A stretch of DNA of 64,000 bases from Actinomycetota bacterium (GCA_029979265.1 JAPOHW010000003.1:62001-126000); one strand, 5' to 3'; positions 46,632-56,607 are shown, counted from the stretch's first letter. Program-made: numbers and translations. Notes: generated by a model from the sequence alone, not told the origin.

Positions 46632-48722
46632 ATGGCCGACATCACGCAATCTGTCTCGATCGACACCGAGGGGGGCATCGCCGTCATCACCGTCGACAAT
46701 CCGCCGGTCAATGCCCTCAGTTGGCATGTGCGCCAAGGCATCTTCGACGGCCTCGTCCAGGCGAGTGCGAACGGCGCACAGGCGGTCGTGTTGCTCTGTG
46801 CGGGACGGACCTTCATCGCCGGTGCCGACATCAGCGAGTTCGGCGGCAACGTCCCCGCGTCGGCCAGTCTCGCCGATGTCCAAGGGGTGATGGAACATGC
46901 GACGATCCCGGTGATCGCCGCCATCCACGGCACCGCACTCGGAGGTGGACTCGAAGTTGCCCTGGCGGCCCACTACCGGGTCGGACTCATGTCGTCGAGG
47001 TATGGCCTTCCCGAGGTCAACATCGGCCTGCTCCCTGGCGCCGGTGGCACCCAGCGATTGCCGCGCCTGATCGGGGTGCCAAAGGCGCTCGAAGCGATGA
47101 CGTCAGGTCGCCACATGCCGGCAGCCGAGGCCAAAGCCGACGGCTTGATCGACGAGCTCGTCGACGGTGACGTGGCTGCCCTGCGAGTCGCAGCCGTGGC
47201 GTTCGCCGAGCGGGCCGTTGCCGACGAGCTGCCGCTGATCAAAGTTCGTGACCGAAACGACAAGGTCGAAGGTGTCGATCCGCAGGTCTTCAGCGACTTC
47301 CGCAAAAAGATCGCACGGAAGACCCGTGGTTTCCTCGCTCCCGAATACAACATCCGGTGCATCGAGGCTGCGGTGAGCCTGCCGTTCGACGAAGGGCTGC
47401 AGGTCGAAGCAACGTTGTTCCGCGACCTCATGAGCGGGCCCCAGTCGGCCGCGCAGCGCTACTACTTCTTCGCCGAGCGGGCGGCCAACAAGATCCCTGA
47501 CATTGCGCAGGACACGCCGACCATCGATGTCCATCGGGCCGGTGTGCTCGGTGCCGGCACGATGGGGGGAGGGATCGCCATGAACTTTGCAAACGTGGGC
47601 ATCCCGGTCACCATCGTCGAAGTCAGTGACGAGGCGCTCGAGCGTGGACTCGGGGTCGTTCGCAAGAACTACGAACGTTCTGCGAGCCGCGGCTCGATCC
47701 CGGCAGAGGCTGTCGAGGAGCGAATGGCTCTGATCACCGGTTCGACCGACAAGCAAGACTTCGCCGACTGCGACATCGTCATCGAGGCCGTGTTCGAGGA
47801 CATGGACTTGAAAAAGCAGATCTTCGCCGAGCTCGATCAGATCTGTAAGCCCGGCGCGATCATGGCGTCGAACACATCCGCTCTCGACGTGAACGAGATC
47901 GCATCGGCGACGACGCGGCCGGAGTGGGTCATCGGCATGCACTTCTTCTCACCGGCCAACGTGATGAAGCTCCTCGAGAACGTGCGCGGCGACAAGTCCA
48001 ACGACACTGTCGTTGCGTCGACGATGGCGATCGGAAAGCAGATCGGCAAAGTGTGCGCCATGGTCGGCGTGTGCCGAGGGTTCGTCGGGAATCGCATGCT
48101 CGCGATGCGGGGCGCCGAAGCGGAACGGATGCTGATGGAGGGAGCCACACCGGCACAGATCGACAGTGTGCTGTACGACTTCGGGTTCCCGATGGGTCCG
48201 TTCTCCATGAGTGACCTTGCCGGCCTCGACATCGGCTGGAAGGCCGAGAAAAGTTCTTCGTCGACGATCCGTGAGGTGCTGTGCGAGAGCGGTCGCCGAG
48301 GGCAAAAGAACGGTCGGGGCTACTACACCTACGACGCCGAAACTCGCGCCGCCACGCCCGACCCCGAGGTCGAGCAGCTCATCCGCGACTTCGCCGAAGC
48401 ACGCGGCCATCAGCAACGAGAGGTCACCGACCAAGAGATTCTCGAACGTCTCCTGTACCCGATGGTCAACGAGGGCGCGAAGATCCTCGAGGAGGGCATT
48501 GCGATTCGGGGCAGCGACATCGACGTCGTGTGGGTCAACGGGTACGGGTGGCCGATGTATCGCGGGGGCCCGATGCACTGGGCCGACGCAGTCGGTCTCG
48601 GTGAGATCGTCGACAAGATCAAGAGCTACGGCGATCGCCTCGGTGGCGCACACTGGACACCTTCGCCGCTGCTCGAGCGTCTGGCCGCCGACGGTGGTTC
48701 GCTGGCCGGGCATCAGCCCTGA
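46632..48722 (+). CDS. bifunctional enoyl-CoA hydratase / 3-hydroxyacyl-CoA dehydrogenase (FadB/FadJ type)
   Basis: A 696-residue fusion. The N-terminal crotonase domain (about 1-190) has FIAGADISEFGG, the oxyanion-hole loop, and PEVNIGLLPGAGGTQRLPRLIG. The NAD-binding dehydrogenase domain begins near 300 with GVLGAGTMGGGIAMNFANVG. The catalytic HFFSPANVMKLLE follows near 437, and C-terminal helical domains include NEGAKILEEGIA. It performs the second and third steps of fatty-acid beta-oxidation; the partner thiolase is not nearby. The ATG at 46632 begins the conserved region; an in-frame GTG at 46596 is possible but adds unconserved residues. Confidence 0.92.
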   Translation: MADITQSVSIDTEGGIAVITVDNPPVNALSWHVRQGIFDGLVQASANGAQAVVLLCAGRTFIAGADISEFGGNVPASASLADVQGVMEHATIPVIAAIHGTALGGGLEVALAAHYRVGLMSSRYGLPEVNIGLLPGAGGTQRLPRLIGVPKALEAMTSGRHMPAAEAKADGLIDELVDGDVAALRVAAVAFAERAVADELPLIKVRDRNDKVEGVDPQVFSDFRKKIARKTRGFLAPEYNIRCIEAAVSLPFDEGLQVEATLFRDLMSGPQSAAQRYYFFAERAANKIPDIAQDTPTIDVHRAGVLGAGTMGGGIAMNFANVGIPVTIVEVSDEALERGLGVVRKNYERSASRGSIPAEAVEERMALITGSTDKQDFADCDIVIEAVFEDMDLKKQIFAELDQICKPGAIMASNTSALDVNEIASATTRPEWVIGMHFFSPANVMKLLENVRGDKSNDTVVASTMAIGKQIGKVCAMVGVCRGFVGNRMLAMRGAEAERMLMEGATPAQIDSVLYDFGFPMGPFSMSDLAGLDIGWKAEKSSSSTIREVLCESGRRGQKNGRGYYTYDAETRAATPDPEVEQLIRDFAEARGHQQREVTDQEILERLLYPMVNEGAKILEEGIAIRGSDIDVVWVNGYGWPMYRGGPMHWADAVGLGEIVDKIKSYGDRLGGAHWTPSPLLERLAADGGSLAGHQP

Positions 48723-48757
48723 GAGGGACGCGGCGCGGCAGGAGCGCCGCATCGTGG

Positions 48758-48763
48758 CAGGCT
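48758..48763 (+). promoter_or_regulatory. -10-like hexamer CAGGCT for dapA
   Basis: CAGGCT lies 6 bases before the dapA ATG. It differs from TAGGCT only in the first base. Confidence 0.4.
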
Positions 48764-48769
48764 TGAGGC

Positions 48770-49669
48770 ATGACCACCGCAATCCCCACGTTCGGACGAG
48801 TGCTGACCGCCATGGTCACGCCGTTCACTCCCGACGGGAATCTCGACCTCGACGGTGCGCAGAAGCTGGCGACGTGGCTCACCACCGAGGGCGGAAACGA
48901 CGGGCTGATCATCGCCGGAACCACCGGTGAGAGCCCGACCCTCACCCACGATGAACAAATCGAGTTGATCGGCGCAGTCGTCGACGCCATCGACGGCCCG
49001 GTCATCGCCGGGGCAGGGAGCAACGACACCCGTGCTGCGGTCGAACTCACCGAGCGAGCGACCGACGTTGGTGCAGCCGGGCTCCTGCACGTCACGCCGT
49101 ACTACAACCGCCCGTCGCAGGTCGGGCTTTCCGACCATTTCCGAGCGTGTGCCGCCGCGACCGACATGCCGGTACTGCTGTACGACATCAAGGGCCGCAC
49201 CGGTCGCCCCATCGCCCTGGAGACGATGGTCGAACTCTTCGAGACGGTCGACAACATCATCGGGGTGAAGGACGCCAACGGCGACCCGGCCCAGACGGCG
49301 AGGCTTCTCTCGATGGCACCGCCCGACACCGAGGTCTACAGCGGCGATGACGTACTCACGCTCCCGCTGCTGTCGATCGGTGCCGTCGGCACGATCGGTG
49401 TGGCGACACATTGGATCGGGAACGAGGTCCAGGAGCTCATGACTGCGTTCTTCGACGGTCACGTCGACAGGGCGATCGAGATCAACCGCTCACTGCTCCC
49501 GAGCTATGCCTTCGAGACCGGTGACGATGCGCCGAACCCGATCCCGACCAAGGCGATGCTGCGCCTTCTGGGCCTGCCGGGAGGACCGACTCGACCGCCG
49601 ATGGGGCCCGAACCCGAATTCGTCGAGATCGAAGCGAAGGCCGTCTTGGCCGGGCTCGGCAAAGGCTGA
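48770..49669 (+). CDS. dapA: 4-hydroxy-tetrahydrodipicolinate synthase
   Basis: DapA condenses pyruvate with aspartate semialdehyde to start the diaminopimelate branch. The 299-residue TIM barrel has GTTGESPTL around 50-58, the conserved VTPYYNRPSQ near 108-117, Tyr138 in LLYDIKGRTGR, and the Schiff-base Lys167 in IIGVKDANGD. The usual YNVPGRT is changed to YDIKGRT, but the tyrosine and arginine remain. It is followed 8 bases later by rnj, an arrangement conserved in actinobacteria. Confidence 0.95.
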   Translation: MTTAIPTFGRVLTAMVTPFTPDGNLDLDGAQKLATWLTTEGGNDGLIIAGTTGESPTLTHDEQIELIGAVVDAIDGPVIAGAGSNDTRAAVELTERATDVGAAGLLHVTPYYNRPSQVGLSDHFRACAAATDMPVLLYDIKGRTGRPIALETMVELFETVDNIIGVKDANGDPAQTARLLSMAPPDTEVYSGDDVLTLPLLSIGAVGTIGVATHWIGNEVQELMTAFFDGHVDRAIEINRSLLPSYAFETGDDAPNPIPTKAMLRLLGLPGGPTRPPMGPEPEFVEIEAKAVLAGLGKG

Positions 49670-49677
49670 GCCCGTCG

Positions 49678-51339
49678 ATGGCTGCACCGGTCACCATCAC
49701 CTTCCTCGGCGGGCTCGGAGAGATCGGCCGAAACTGTGCCGCCATCGAGACAAACGGTCGGATCGTGGTGCTCGACTGTGGCCAGATGTTCGGCGGTGAC
49801 GACCTTCCGGGTGTCGATGCCGTGTTCCCCGATTTGACCTACTTGATCGAGAACGCAGATCGGGTCGAGGCGTGTATTGCAACCCATGCCCATGAAGACC
49901 ACATCGGGGCCCTGCCCTATCTGCTGTCGCACATGGCCATCCCGATCTTCGGCTCACCGTTCACGCTCGGACTCATCGAGCACAAACTTCGTGAGCGAGG
50001 GTTGCAGGATCAGGCCGACCTTCGACCGATCAGCGACGGCGATCGACTCGACGTCGGCCCGTTCGACTGTGAGTTCCTTCCCGTCACCCACTCGATCCCA
50101 TCCGGCAACATCACCGCCTTCCACACCGATCAAGGCGTGATCCTTCACTCGAGTGATTTCAAGCTCGACCTCACCCCGGTCGACGGTCGCCGCACCGACC
50201 TGAGTCGGATCGGCGCGCTTGGATCCGATCCCGGCATTCGTCTCCTCCTGGCCGATTCGACGAACGCCGACAGTCCGGGTGCATCGAAGTCGGAGACGGA
50301 GATCGGCCGAAATCTGACGAATCTCATCCGTAGTCAAGAGGGGCGGCGGGTCATCGTCGCGTCGTTCGCAAGTCACGTTCATCGCATCCAGCAATTGGCC
50401 GATGCTGCGGTCGACAGCGGTCGGATTCTCGTCACGCTCGGGTTGTCGATGCGCCGTAACGTCAAGCTCGCCCGCGATCTGGGCATCCTGCGGATTCCGG
50501 ATGCCAACATTCGCGATATCGACGATCTGGACGAGTTCGATCGGTCCAGGGCGCTGATCGTGTGCACCGGATCGCAGGGCGAGCCGCGTGCTGCGCTCAC
50601 CCAGATGGCGATCGGTCAGAGCAAATGGCTGCAGCTCGACGAGCACGACACGGTCATCTTCAGCTCACACCCGATCCCCGGGAACGAGACCGCTGTGGCG
50701 TCGGTGCGCAACGGCCTTGCCCGGCACGGGGTGAGGGTCTTTCACTCCGGAATCGTCGATGTACACACGAGTGGGCACGGCAAGCAACAGGAACTCCAGA
50801 CGCTTCACTCGGTCGCTGTTCCCGAATGGTTCGTGCCTGTCCATGGCGAGTACGCGCACCTGGTGGCCCACCGAGAACTCGCCCTCCGGATGGGCATGCC
50901 CGACGAACGCGTGGTCCTGTGTGAGGACGGGGACCGAATCGTCTTGTCCGATGAGGGGGTCGAGCATCTCGGATCGATCGGCGGTGAACACCTCTACGTC
51001 GATGGCATGGTCGGCGATCTCGGAAGTACCGTGCTCGCCGAGCGACGCACCCTCGGCAACGACGGCTTCGTCGCAGTCGTGGTTCATCTCGACATGGATC
51101 GGGGAGAGATCCTCGCCGGTCCCGATGTCATCTCCCGCGGTTGGGTCGAAGTCCCTGCACTCGCCGGACACGAGGCCGCAGTCGCCGATGCCGTCGAGGC
51201 CGATCTGCTCGACGCGCTCCAAGATCCCGACGCCGACATCGAGCGCATGACCCAGATCGCTCGTCGCGCCGCGGGTCGTACCGTCAACGACCGCACTCGC
51301 CGTCGACCGATGATCGTGCCGGTCGTGCGCGAAGACTAG
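49678..51339 (+). CDS. rnj: ribonuclease J
   Basis: RNase J is the 5'-to-3' exonuclease and endonuclease of actinobacterial mRNA turnover and rRNA maturation. The 553-residue protein has the metallo-beta-lactamase motif HAHEDHIG at 70-77, further metal ligands in VTHSIPSGN and SSDFKLD, the beta-CASP region (VIVASFASHVHRIQQLAD, CTGSQGEPRAALTQMA), and SSHPIPGNE and PVHGEYAHL. A C-terminal domain closes the protein. Together with rnc and pnp, the window holds three main RNA-processing enzymes. Confidence 0.95.
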   Translation: MAAPVTITFLGGLGEIGRNCAAIETNGRIVVLDCGQMFGGDDLPGVDAVFPDLTYLIENADRVEACIATHAHEDHIGALPYLLSHMAIPIFGSPFTLGLIEHKLRERGLQDQADLRPISDGDRLDVGPFDCEFLPVTHSIPSGNITAFHTDQGVILHSSDFKLDLTPVDGRRTDLSRIGALGSDPGIRLLLADSTNADSPGASKSETEIGRNLTNLIRSQEGRRVIVASFASHVHRIQQLADAAVDSGRILVTLGLSMRRNVKLARDLGILRIPDANIRDIDDLDEFDRSRALIVCTGSQGEPRAALTQMAIGQSKWLQLDEHDTVIFSSHPIPGNETAVASVRNGLARHGVRVFHSGIVDVHTSGHGKQQELQTLHSVAVPEWFVPVHGEYAHLVAHRELALRMGMPDERVVLCEDGDRIVLSDEGVEHLGSIGGEHLYVDGMVGDLGSTVLAERRTLGNDGFVAVVVHLDMDRGEILAGPDVISRGWVEVPALAGHEAAVADAVEADLLDALQDPDADIERMTQIARRAAGRTVNDRTRRRPMIVPVVRED

Positions 51340-51349
51340 TGCCGCGAAC

Positions 51350-51793
51350 ATGACATCGCTTCGGGTGGTCGGCCCGGGTTGGGGCTACGCAATCGTCTTC
51401 GCTGCCCTCACCGTTCCTGCCGTCATCGGCGCAGCGGGCCAGGAGGACGGCCTCGGGCGCGCCTTCTTCATCGGAGGTGGGGTTCTTCTGTTGCTTTTCG
51501 GATGGTGGCGGCGTGGTGTGTGGTTCGCCAACGACGACGATCTCGTGGTGGTCAACTGGGTGAAGCGACAGGTGATCAAGGCCGAAGGAGCCCGGCTCGA
51601 GATCAAGCCGCTCGGTCCCTACGAGTGGACCGAAGCGCTTGCCGACCCCCGTCGGGTCAAGACACTTGCGCTCGTTGCCGCTGACGGCACTCGCGTCCGG
51701 ATACGGCTGGTCGACGGTGCATCCGGTCAGCGGATCCGGCGAGCAGTCGAAGCGATCAATGCGACGCTCGACGCCGCCAATCGCACCGGGTGA
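51350..51793 (+). CDS. small membrane protein with PH-like domain
   Basis: A 147-residue protein with two N-terminal hydrophobic helices (about 10-30 and 37-52) and a cytoplasmic beta-rich domain containing VWFANDDDLVVVNWVKRQVIKAEGARLEI, the pattern of actinobacterial PH-domain (DUF2581-type) proteins. No enzymatic motif is visible. It follows rnj by 10 bases and precedes the ftsK promoter. Confidence 0.65.
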   Translation: MTSLRVVGPGWGYAIVFAALTVPAVIGAAGQEDGLGRAFFIGGGVLLLLFGWWRRGVWFANDDDLVVVNWVKRQVIKAEGARLEIKPLGPYEWTEALADPRRVKTLALVAADGTRVRIRLVDGASGQRIRRAVEAINATLDAANRTG

Positions 51794-51865
51794 GACGGAC
51801 GGCCAGTCGCACGAATCGCTGCGCGTTATCCACAGGGGTGCCCCGGTCGAGGGAGGTCGCTCGGG

Positions 51866-51871
51866 TAGCGT
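51866..51871 (+). promoter_or_regulatory. -10 hexamer TAGCGT for ftsK
   Basis: TAGCGT is 10 bases before a GTG at 51882 and supports that start; the open frame continues upstream only as antisense-like, proline- and arginine-rich text overlapping the previous gene. Confidence 0.45.
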
Positions 51872-51881
51872 CGGGGGCACT

Positions 51882-54290
51882 GTGGCCACGCAACAACGCA
51901 AGAAACCGGCGGGCAAGAAGGCCGCGAACAAACCCACTGCGAAGCGGGTGGGTACGCCCGTGTCACGCGACGCGTTCGGTTCGGTCATGGCGAGCCACCG
52001 AGCCGACATGTGGGGGATCGGACTGATCCTGGTCGGTCTCCTTTCCGGTGCCGCGACCTGGCTCGGGTCTGCCGGAATCATCGGTCAGGTGCTTGACGAC
52101 GGTATGGCACTCGTGCTCGGTGTGAGCCGATCGGTCGTGCCGATCGCGCTCGCCGCCGGCGGTGTGGCGCTCGTGCGTGGTGGCGACCCGGAGGCCGATG
52201 ACGACGTCGAGCGGATCGCTCGGTTCATGGTCGGTGGGTTCTTCGTTGCGATGGCGGTGACGGGCGTGTTGCACGTCGTGCGCGGTCGCCCCGGAATCGA
52301 CGACCCCATCGAAGAGATCGGGGCAGCCGGTGGTGGACTTGGTTGGGCGGTGGGAGGTCCGCTGCACGCTGCAGCGGACACCGCAGGCAGCCTGCTGGTG
52401 CTGGCCGCACTCGGCATCACCGGAGCGCTCGTCGTCACCGGTTCGTCGGCTCGAGCGTTCGGCGGTGGACTCGGGCGGGCGCTCGCACCGATCGGCACGC
52501 TGTTTCGGCGGGCGATGGCATCGCTCTTCCACGATCCGACCCAGGGCAACGACGCAGCGGTCGAGTATCGACGATCCGAGCCCGTGGTGCACGCGCCGCC
52601 CGCATCCGAACCCGAACCGGAACCCGAACCACAACCGGTCGAGCCGACGGCAACGAAGGGCCGCAAGAAGGCCGAACCGGTTGCCGAGGCGACGCAGGAG
52701 TCGCTGTCGCTGCCGTCCAGCAACGGGAAGTGGAAGCTCCCGCCGATGTCGGTCCTGTCTCGCAGCGAGGCGAGAGCGGTCGATCGGAACGAAGTGGCCG
52801 ACCGCGGTCGCTTGCTCCAGTTCACCCTCGACCAGTTCGGTGTGCCGACAACACTGCTCGAGCCGGTGGTCGGCCCGACCGTTACCCGCTACGTACTCGA
52901 GTTGGGTGAAGGGGTCAAGGTGTCGAAGCTCGAGAGCCTGCGCAAGGACATCGCATACGCCATGGCGTCCCCCGATGTTCGCATCCTCGCACCGATCCCA
53001 GGTCGCCGAGCGATCGGCGTCGAGGTTCCGAACACCGATCGTCAGGTCATCGCACTCGGTGACATCCTCAGATCGAAGGAAGCCCGTCACGCCAAACATC
53101 CGCTCGAGGTGGCCATTGGTCGCGACATCAATGGCAAGAACGTGCTGGTCAACCTGGCGACGATGCCGCACCTGCTCATCGCCGGCGCAACCGGCGCCGG
53201 CAAGTCGTCGTGTCTCAACTCGTTGCTCACATCGATTCTCATGCGGACCACGCCGGAGCAGGTTCGGATGATCCTCATCGACCCGAAGCGGGTCGAGATG
53301 GGTCAGTACGACAGGGCACCCCACCTGCTCACTGCTCCCGTCACCGATCCACGCCAGGCGGCGAATGCGTTGGCGTGGGCGGTGCGCGAGATGGAACGTC
53401 GGTACGACCTCTTGCACAAGGTCGGCTTCCGCGACATCACCGGCTACAACAATGCCGTCGATGCGGGAACGATCGAACCCGGCCTCGGAGAGATCGACGA
53501 GAGCGGCGATCCGCTCGAGTACAAGCGGCTCCCGTTCATGCTCGTCGTCGTCGACGAGCTTGCCGACCTGATGATGGTTGCGGCGCGCGATGTCGAGGAT
53601 TCGATCGCCCGCATTGCGCAGATGGCTCGTGCGGTCGGTATTCACCTCGTGATCGCCACCCAACGCCCCTCGGTCAACGTCATCACCGGTGTCATCAAGG
53701 CCAATGTGCCTGCTCGGCTGGCCTTCGCAGTCTCGAGCCTCACCGACTCTCGGGTGATCCTCGATCAGCCTGGTGCCGAGCGGCTGGTCGGCAAGGGTGA
53801 TCTCCTGATGCTCGGGCCGTCGTCGTCGACCCCTCATCGCGTGCAGGGGTGCTGGGTCGAGGAGGGTGAGATCCGAACGATCGTCAAGCACTGGATCGAC
53901 CAAGCTCCAACCGCCCCGGACGAGCAGACCGTGACTGCCGGCACGGCGACCTCTGACCCGACCGGGCCCAACGTCTCGGCCGATGCCCCGATCCCCGGAG
54001 CGGGTGGTGTCACCAACACGCCTCCGAGCCTCGACACCATCACCGCTGCGCCCCCGCAAGCCGAGGAAGACGGCGACGAACTGCTGGGCCAGGCCATGGA
54101 ACTCGTCGTCGAGACCCAACTCGGGTCGACGTCGATGCTGCAACGCAAGCTTCGCGTCGGGTTTGCCCGCGCCGGTCGGATCATGGATCTGCTGGAAGAG
54201 GCCGGGGTCGTCGGCCCGTCGACCGGTTCGAAGGCACGTGACGTGCTCATAACCCCCGACGAGCTTGCTGCTCGGCGCGGCCAGAGCTGA
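51882..54290 (+). CDS. ftsK: DNA translocase FtsK
   Basis: FtsK pumps chromosome termini through the closing septum. The 802-residue protein has a basic N-terminus, four transmembrane helices (about 45-190), a charged Pro/Glu linker (about 225-275), the alpha domain, and the RecA-like motor with Walker A GATGAGKSS near 434-442 and Walker B LVVVDELADL. The C-terminal gamma winged helix (ELLGQAMELVVETQLGSTSM, then LQRKLRVGFARAGRIMDLLE) reads orientation signals on DNA. The dapA-rnj-ftsK order matches mycobacteria. Confidence 0.95.
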   Translation: MATQQRKKPAGKKAANKPTAKRVGTPVSRDAFGSVMASHRADMWGIGLILVGLLSGAATWLGSAGIIGQVLDDGMALVLGVSRSVVPIALAAGGVALVRGGDPEADDDVERIARFMVGGFFVAMAVTGVLHVVRGRPGIDDPIEEIGAAGGGLGWAVGGPLHAAADTAGSLLVLAALGITGALVVTGSSARAFGGGLGRALAPIGTLFRRAMASLFHDPTQGNDAAVEYRRSEPVVHAPPASEPEPEPEPQPVEPTATKGRKKAEPVAEATQESLSLPSSNGKWKLPPMSVLSRSEARAVDRNEVADRGRLLQFTLDQFGVPTTLLEPVVGPTVTRYVLELGEGVKVSKLESLRKDIAYAMASPDVRILAPIPGRRAIGVEVPNTDRQVIALGDILRSKEARHAKHPLEVAIGRDINGKNVLVNLATMPHLLIAGATGAGKSSCLNSLLTSILMRTTPEQVRMILIDPKRVEMGQYDRAPHLLTAPVTDPRQAANALAWAVREMERRYDLLHKVGFRDITGYNNAVDAGTIEPGLGEIDESGDPLEYKRLPFMLVVVDELADLMMVAARDVEDSIARIAQMARAVGIHLVIATQRPSVNVITGVIKANVPARLAFAVSSLTDSRVILDQPGAERLVGKGDLLMLGPSSSTPHRVQGCWVEEGEIRTIVKHWIDQAPTAPDEQTVTAGTATSDPTGPNVSADAPIPGAGGVTNTPPSLDTITAAPPQAEEDGDELLGQAMELVVETQLGSTSMLQRKLRVGFARAGRIMDLLEEAGVVGPSTGSKARDVLITPDELAARRGQS

Positions 54291-54291
54291 C

Positions 54292-54297
54292 TACCCT
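54292..54297 (+). promoter_or_regulatory. -10 hexamer TACCCT for the Ca/Na antiporter
   Basis: TACCCT begins two bases after the ftsK stop and is 8 bases before the ATG at 54306, so the promoter fills the whole 15-base gap. Confidence 0.6.
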
Positions 54298-54305
54298 TCC
54301 CAACG

Positions 54306-55283
54306 ATGTTCCTCGGACTGGTTTTCGCCCTTGCCGGCCTTGCCGTGCTCGCAGTGGCGGCCGACCACTTCGTCCGCGGAGCCGCCCGAATCGCCATTGC
54401 AAAGAAGGTGTCCCCGGTCGTCATCGGCGCAGTGCTGATCGGGTTCGGAACCAGTGCCCCCGAGATGGTGGTGTCCGGTCTTGCCGCAGGCCGCGGAGAT
54501 CTCGACATCGGGGTCGGCAACATCGTCGGGTCCAACGTGGCGAACATCAGCCTCGTGCTGGCTGCTGCTGCGACGGTCGCCGTCGTTCCGGTCAGTTCCA
54601 GCACGGTCAAACGGGAAGTACCGGTCTCGATTGCGTCGGTGATCGTGTTCGCCCTGCTCATCCAAGGGGAGATCACGCGGCTCGAGGGAGCACTGCTCGC
54701 CCTCCTCATTGCGATCTTCCTCGTCGCGATCCTTCGGGCCGGTGCCAGGGGCGATGTGAGCTTCGACGACGACGTTTCCGACATCGTCGGTGACGAACCG
54801 TTTCACTTTCGCTACGAACTGCTTCGCACCACCAACGGACTGGTCGGCGTGGTCGTCGCCTCGTGGTTCATCGTCGACGGCGCTGAACGCGTCGCCGAGG
54901 CCCTCGAACTCTCAGGTGGATTCGTCGGATTCACCCTTGTTGCGCTCGGAACCTCGGCACCCGAACTCGTCACCAGTGTGCAGGCCGCCCGGCAGGGTGA
55001 GACCGACCTCCTAGTCGGCAACCTGCTGGGGTCGAACGTGTTCAACAGCCTTGCGGTCGGTGGCATCATCGGACTGATCGGACCCGGGCCGATCGTCGAC
55101 ACCACCATGGCGCAGACCGGTTCGGTGCTGATGGTCGGCATCGTGCTCGTCAGTGCGGTCTTCATGGTCGTGGGCGGCAAGGTCGACCGACCCAAGGCCT
55201 TCGTGTTGTTCTTTCTGTGGGTCGTCTCCGTGGTCGTACTCTCTGGCGGCGAGTCCGTGCAGAGCGCTGCACTCGGCTTCTGA
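54306..55283 (+). CDS. calcium/sodium antiporter (CaCA family)
   Basis: A 325-residue protein with ten hydrophobic helices in two halves. Each half has an alpha repeat: GFGTSAPEMVVSGLAAG with GNIVGSNVANISLVL in the first, and ALGTSAPELVTSVQAA with GNLLGSNVFNSLAVGG in the second. The glutamate and asparagine residues in these repeats bind Ca2+ or Na+. It probably extrudes calcium using the sodium or proton gradient, like YrbG-type exchangers. Confidence 0.93.
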   Translation: MFLGLVFALAGLAVLAVAADHFVRGAARIAIAKKVSPVVIGAVLIGFGTSAPEMVVSGLAAGRGDLDIGVGNIVGSNVANISLVLAAAATVAVVPVSSSTVKREVPVSIASVIVFALLIQGEITRLEGALLALLIAIFLVAILRAGARGDVSFDDDVSDIVGDEPFHFRYELLRTTNGLVGVVVASWFIVDGAERVAEALELSGGFVGFTLVALGTSAPELVTSVQAARQGETDLLVGNLLGSNVFNSLAVGGIIGLIGPGPIVDTTMAQTGSVLMVGIVLVSAVFMVVGGKVDRPKAFVLFFLWVVSVVVLSGGESVQSAALGF

Positions 55284-55320
55284 ACCGGTGCCGCTCTCCG
55301 GGGTCACCAGAGCAAGCCTC

Positions 55321-55326
55321 TAGGCT
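55321..55326 (+). promoter_or_regulatory. -10 hexamer TAGGCT for rimO
   Basis: TAGGCT lies 6 bases before the rimO GTG with the same spacing as at 34551 and 62865. It likely drives rimO-pgsA-cinA. Confidence 0.6.
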
Positions 55327-55332
55327 GGGGCG

Positions 55333-56607
55333 GTGAGCGAACTGCCGAGCACCTACTTCCTGGAGACTCTCGGCTGTCCGAAGAACCAGGTCGACTCCGA
55401 CAAGCTCGAAGGCACCCTGACGGCCGACGGCCTCCAGCGTGTGACATCGGCGGAGGAAGCCGATGTGGTGGTCGTCAACACCTGTGCATTCATCGACGAG
55501 GCTCGGGCCGAGTCGATCGACACGATCCTTGCGCTCGCAGCACAGCGGCGCCCAGGAGCCGAACTGGTGGTGACCGGTTGTCTGGCCGAGCGACACGGTG
55601 ACGAACTCGCGGCAGAACTGCCCGAGATCGATCGGATCGCACCATTCGGGGCTGCACTCGTGTCGACCCCTCGTATCCGACCAGTGCCGGTGTCACTCGG
55701 CCCGACCCGCCGGCCCCCCGACTTCGATCTGCTCAACCTGCCTCGGCCGGCATCGGGAAGGCCGTGGGCGTACGTCAAGATCGCCGAGGGGTGCGATCGT
55801 GCCTGTGGCTTCTGTGCCATCCCTTCCTTTCGGGGTCCCCAACGCAGCCGATCGATCGAGCAGATCCTCGCCGAGGTCGAGCAACTCCGGGTCTGCGAGG
55901 TCGTGCTCGTGGCCCAGGACCTTGCTGCGTACGGTCGCGATCAGGGAGTGGGGGAGCGTTCGATCGTCCCCCTCGTCGAGCAGGTCGCCCACCGAGTCGA
56001 CCGGGTCCGCCTGCTCTACCTGTACCCCTCCGATCTCAACGACATCTTGATCGACACCATCTGTGACACCGGGGTGCCGTACTTCGATCTGAGCCTTCAG
56101 CATGTGTCGCCGCCGTTGATGCGGAGGATGCGTCGCTGGGGCGAGGGCGCCCGATTTCTCGAACGCATCGAAGCGATACGACACCGAGAACCCGATGCCG
56201 CCTTTCGATCGAACTTCATCGTCGGGTACCCGGGCGAAACCGAGGCCGACCACGACGCCCTGCTCAGCTTCGTCGAGGCCGCCCAACTCGACTGGTGCGG
56301 CTTCTTCGCCTATTCGCCCGAACCGGGAACGTATGCGGTGGAACTCGACGGCACGGTCGACCCTGGGCTGCGGGACGATCGCCTTGCCGAACTTCGCGAA
56401 CTGCAAGACGAGATCACGGCAACGAAACGTGACCTTCTGGTCGGTTCGCAGGTCGAAGTCCTCGTGGACGAACCAGGCATCGGTCGGAGTCATCGTGAGG
56501 CCCCCGAGATCGATGGCATCATCGAGGTACCGATCGGTCTGGCCGTCGGGACCACCCATGTGCTGACCGTCACTGCCGCGATGGGCCCCGATCTGGAGGC
56601 CTCCTGA
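55333..56607 (+). CDS. rimO: ribosomal protein S12 methylthiotransferase RimO
   Basis: RimO adds a methylthio group to the conserved aspartate of ribosomal protein S12. The 424-residue protein has the UPF0004 domain with Cys15, Cys51 and Cys83 for one 4Fe-4S cluster, then the radical-SAM motif CDRACGFC (Cys154, Cys158, Cys161) for the second. RSNFIVGYPGETE and the C-terminal TRAM domain (VGSQVEVLVDE) follow. The LGCPKNQVDS opening separates RimO from MiaB. Its TGA overlaps the ATG of pgsA. Confidence 0.95.
   Translation: MSELPSTYFLETLGCPKNQVDSDKLEGTLTADGLQRVTSAEEADVVVVNTCAFIDEARAESIDTILALAAQRRPGAELVVTGCLAERHGDELAAELPEIDRIAPFGAALVSTPRIRPVPVSLGPTRRPPDFDLLNLPRPASGRPWAYVKIAEGCDRACGFCAIPSFRGPQRSRSIEQILAEVEQLRVCEVVLVAQDLAAYGRDQGVGERSIVPLVEQVAHRVDRVRLLYLYPSDLNDILIDTICDTGVPYFDLSLQHVSPPLMRRMRRWGEGARFLERIEAIRHREPDAAFRSNFIVGYPGETEADHDALLSFVEAAQLDWCGFFAYSPEPGTYAVELDGTVDPGLRDDRLAELRELQDEITATKRDLLVGSQVEVLVDEPGIGRSHREAPEIDGIIEVPIGLAVGTTHVLTVTAAMGPDLEAS

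Noticed and set aside
51963-54143. 726-codon minus-strand frame opposite ftsK
   Set aside because: Antisense shadow; FtsK motifs and the gamma domain are intact on the plus strand.
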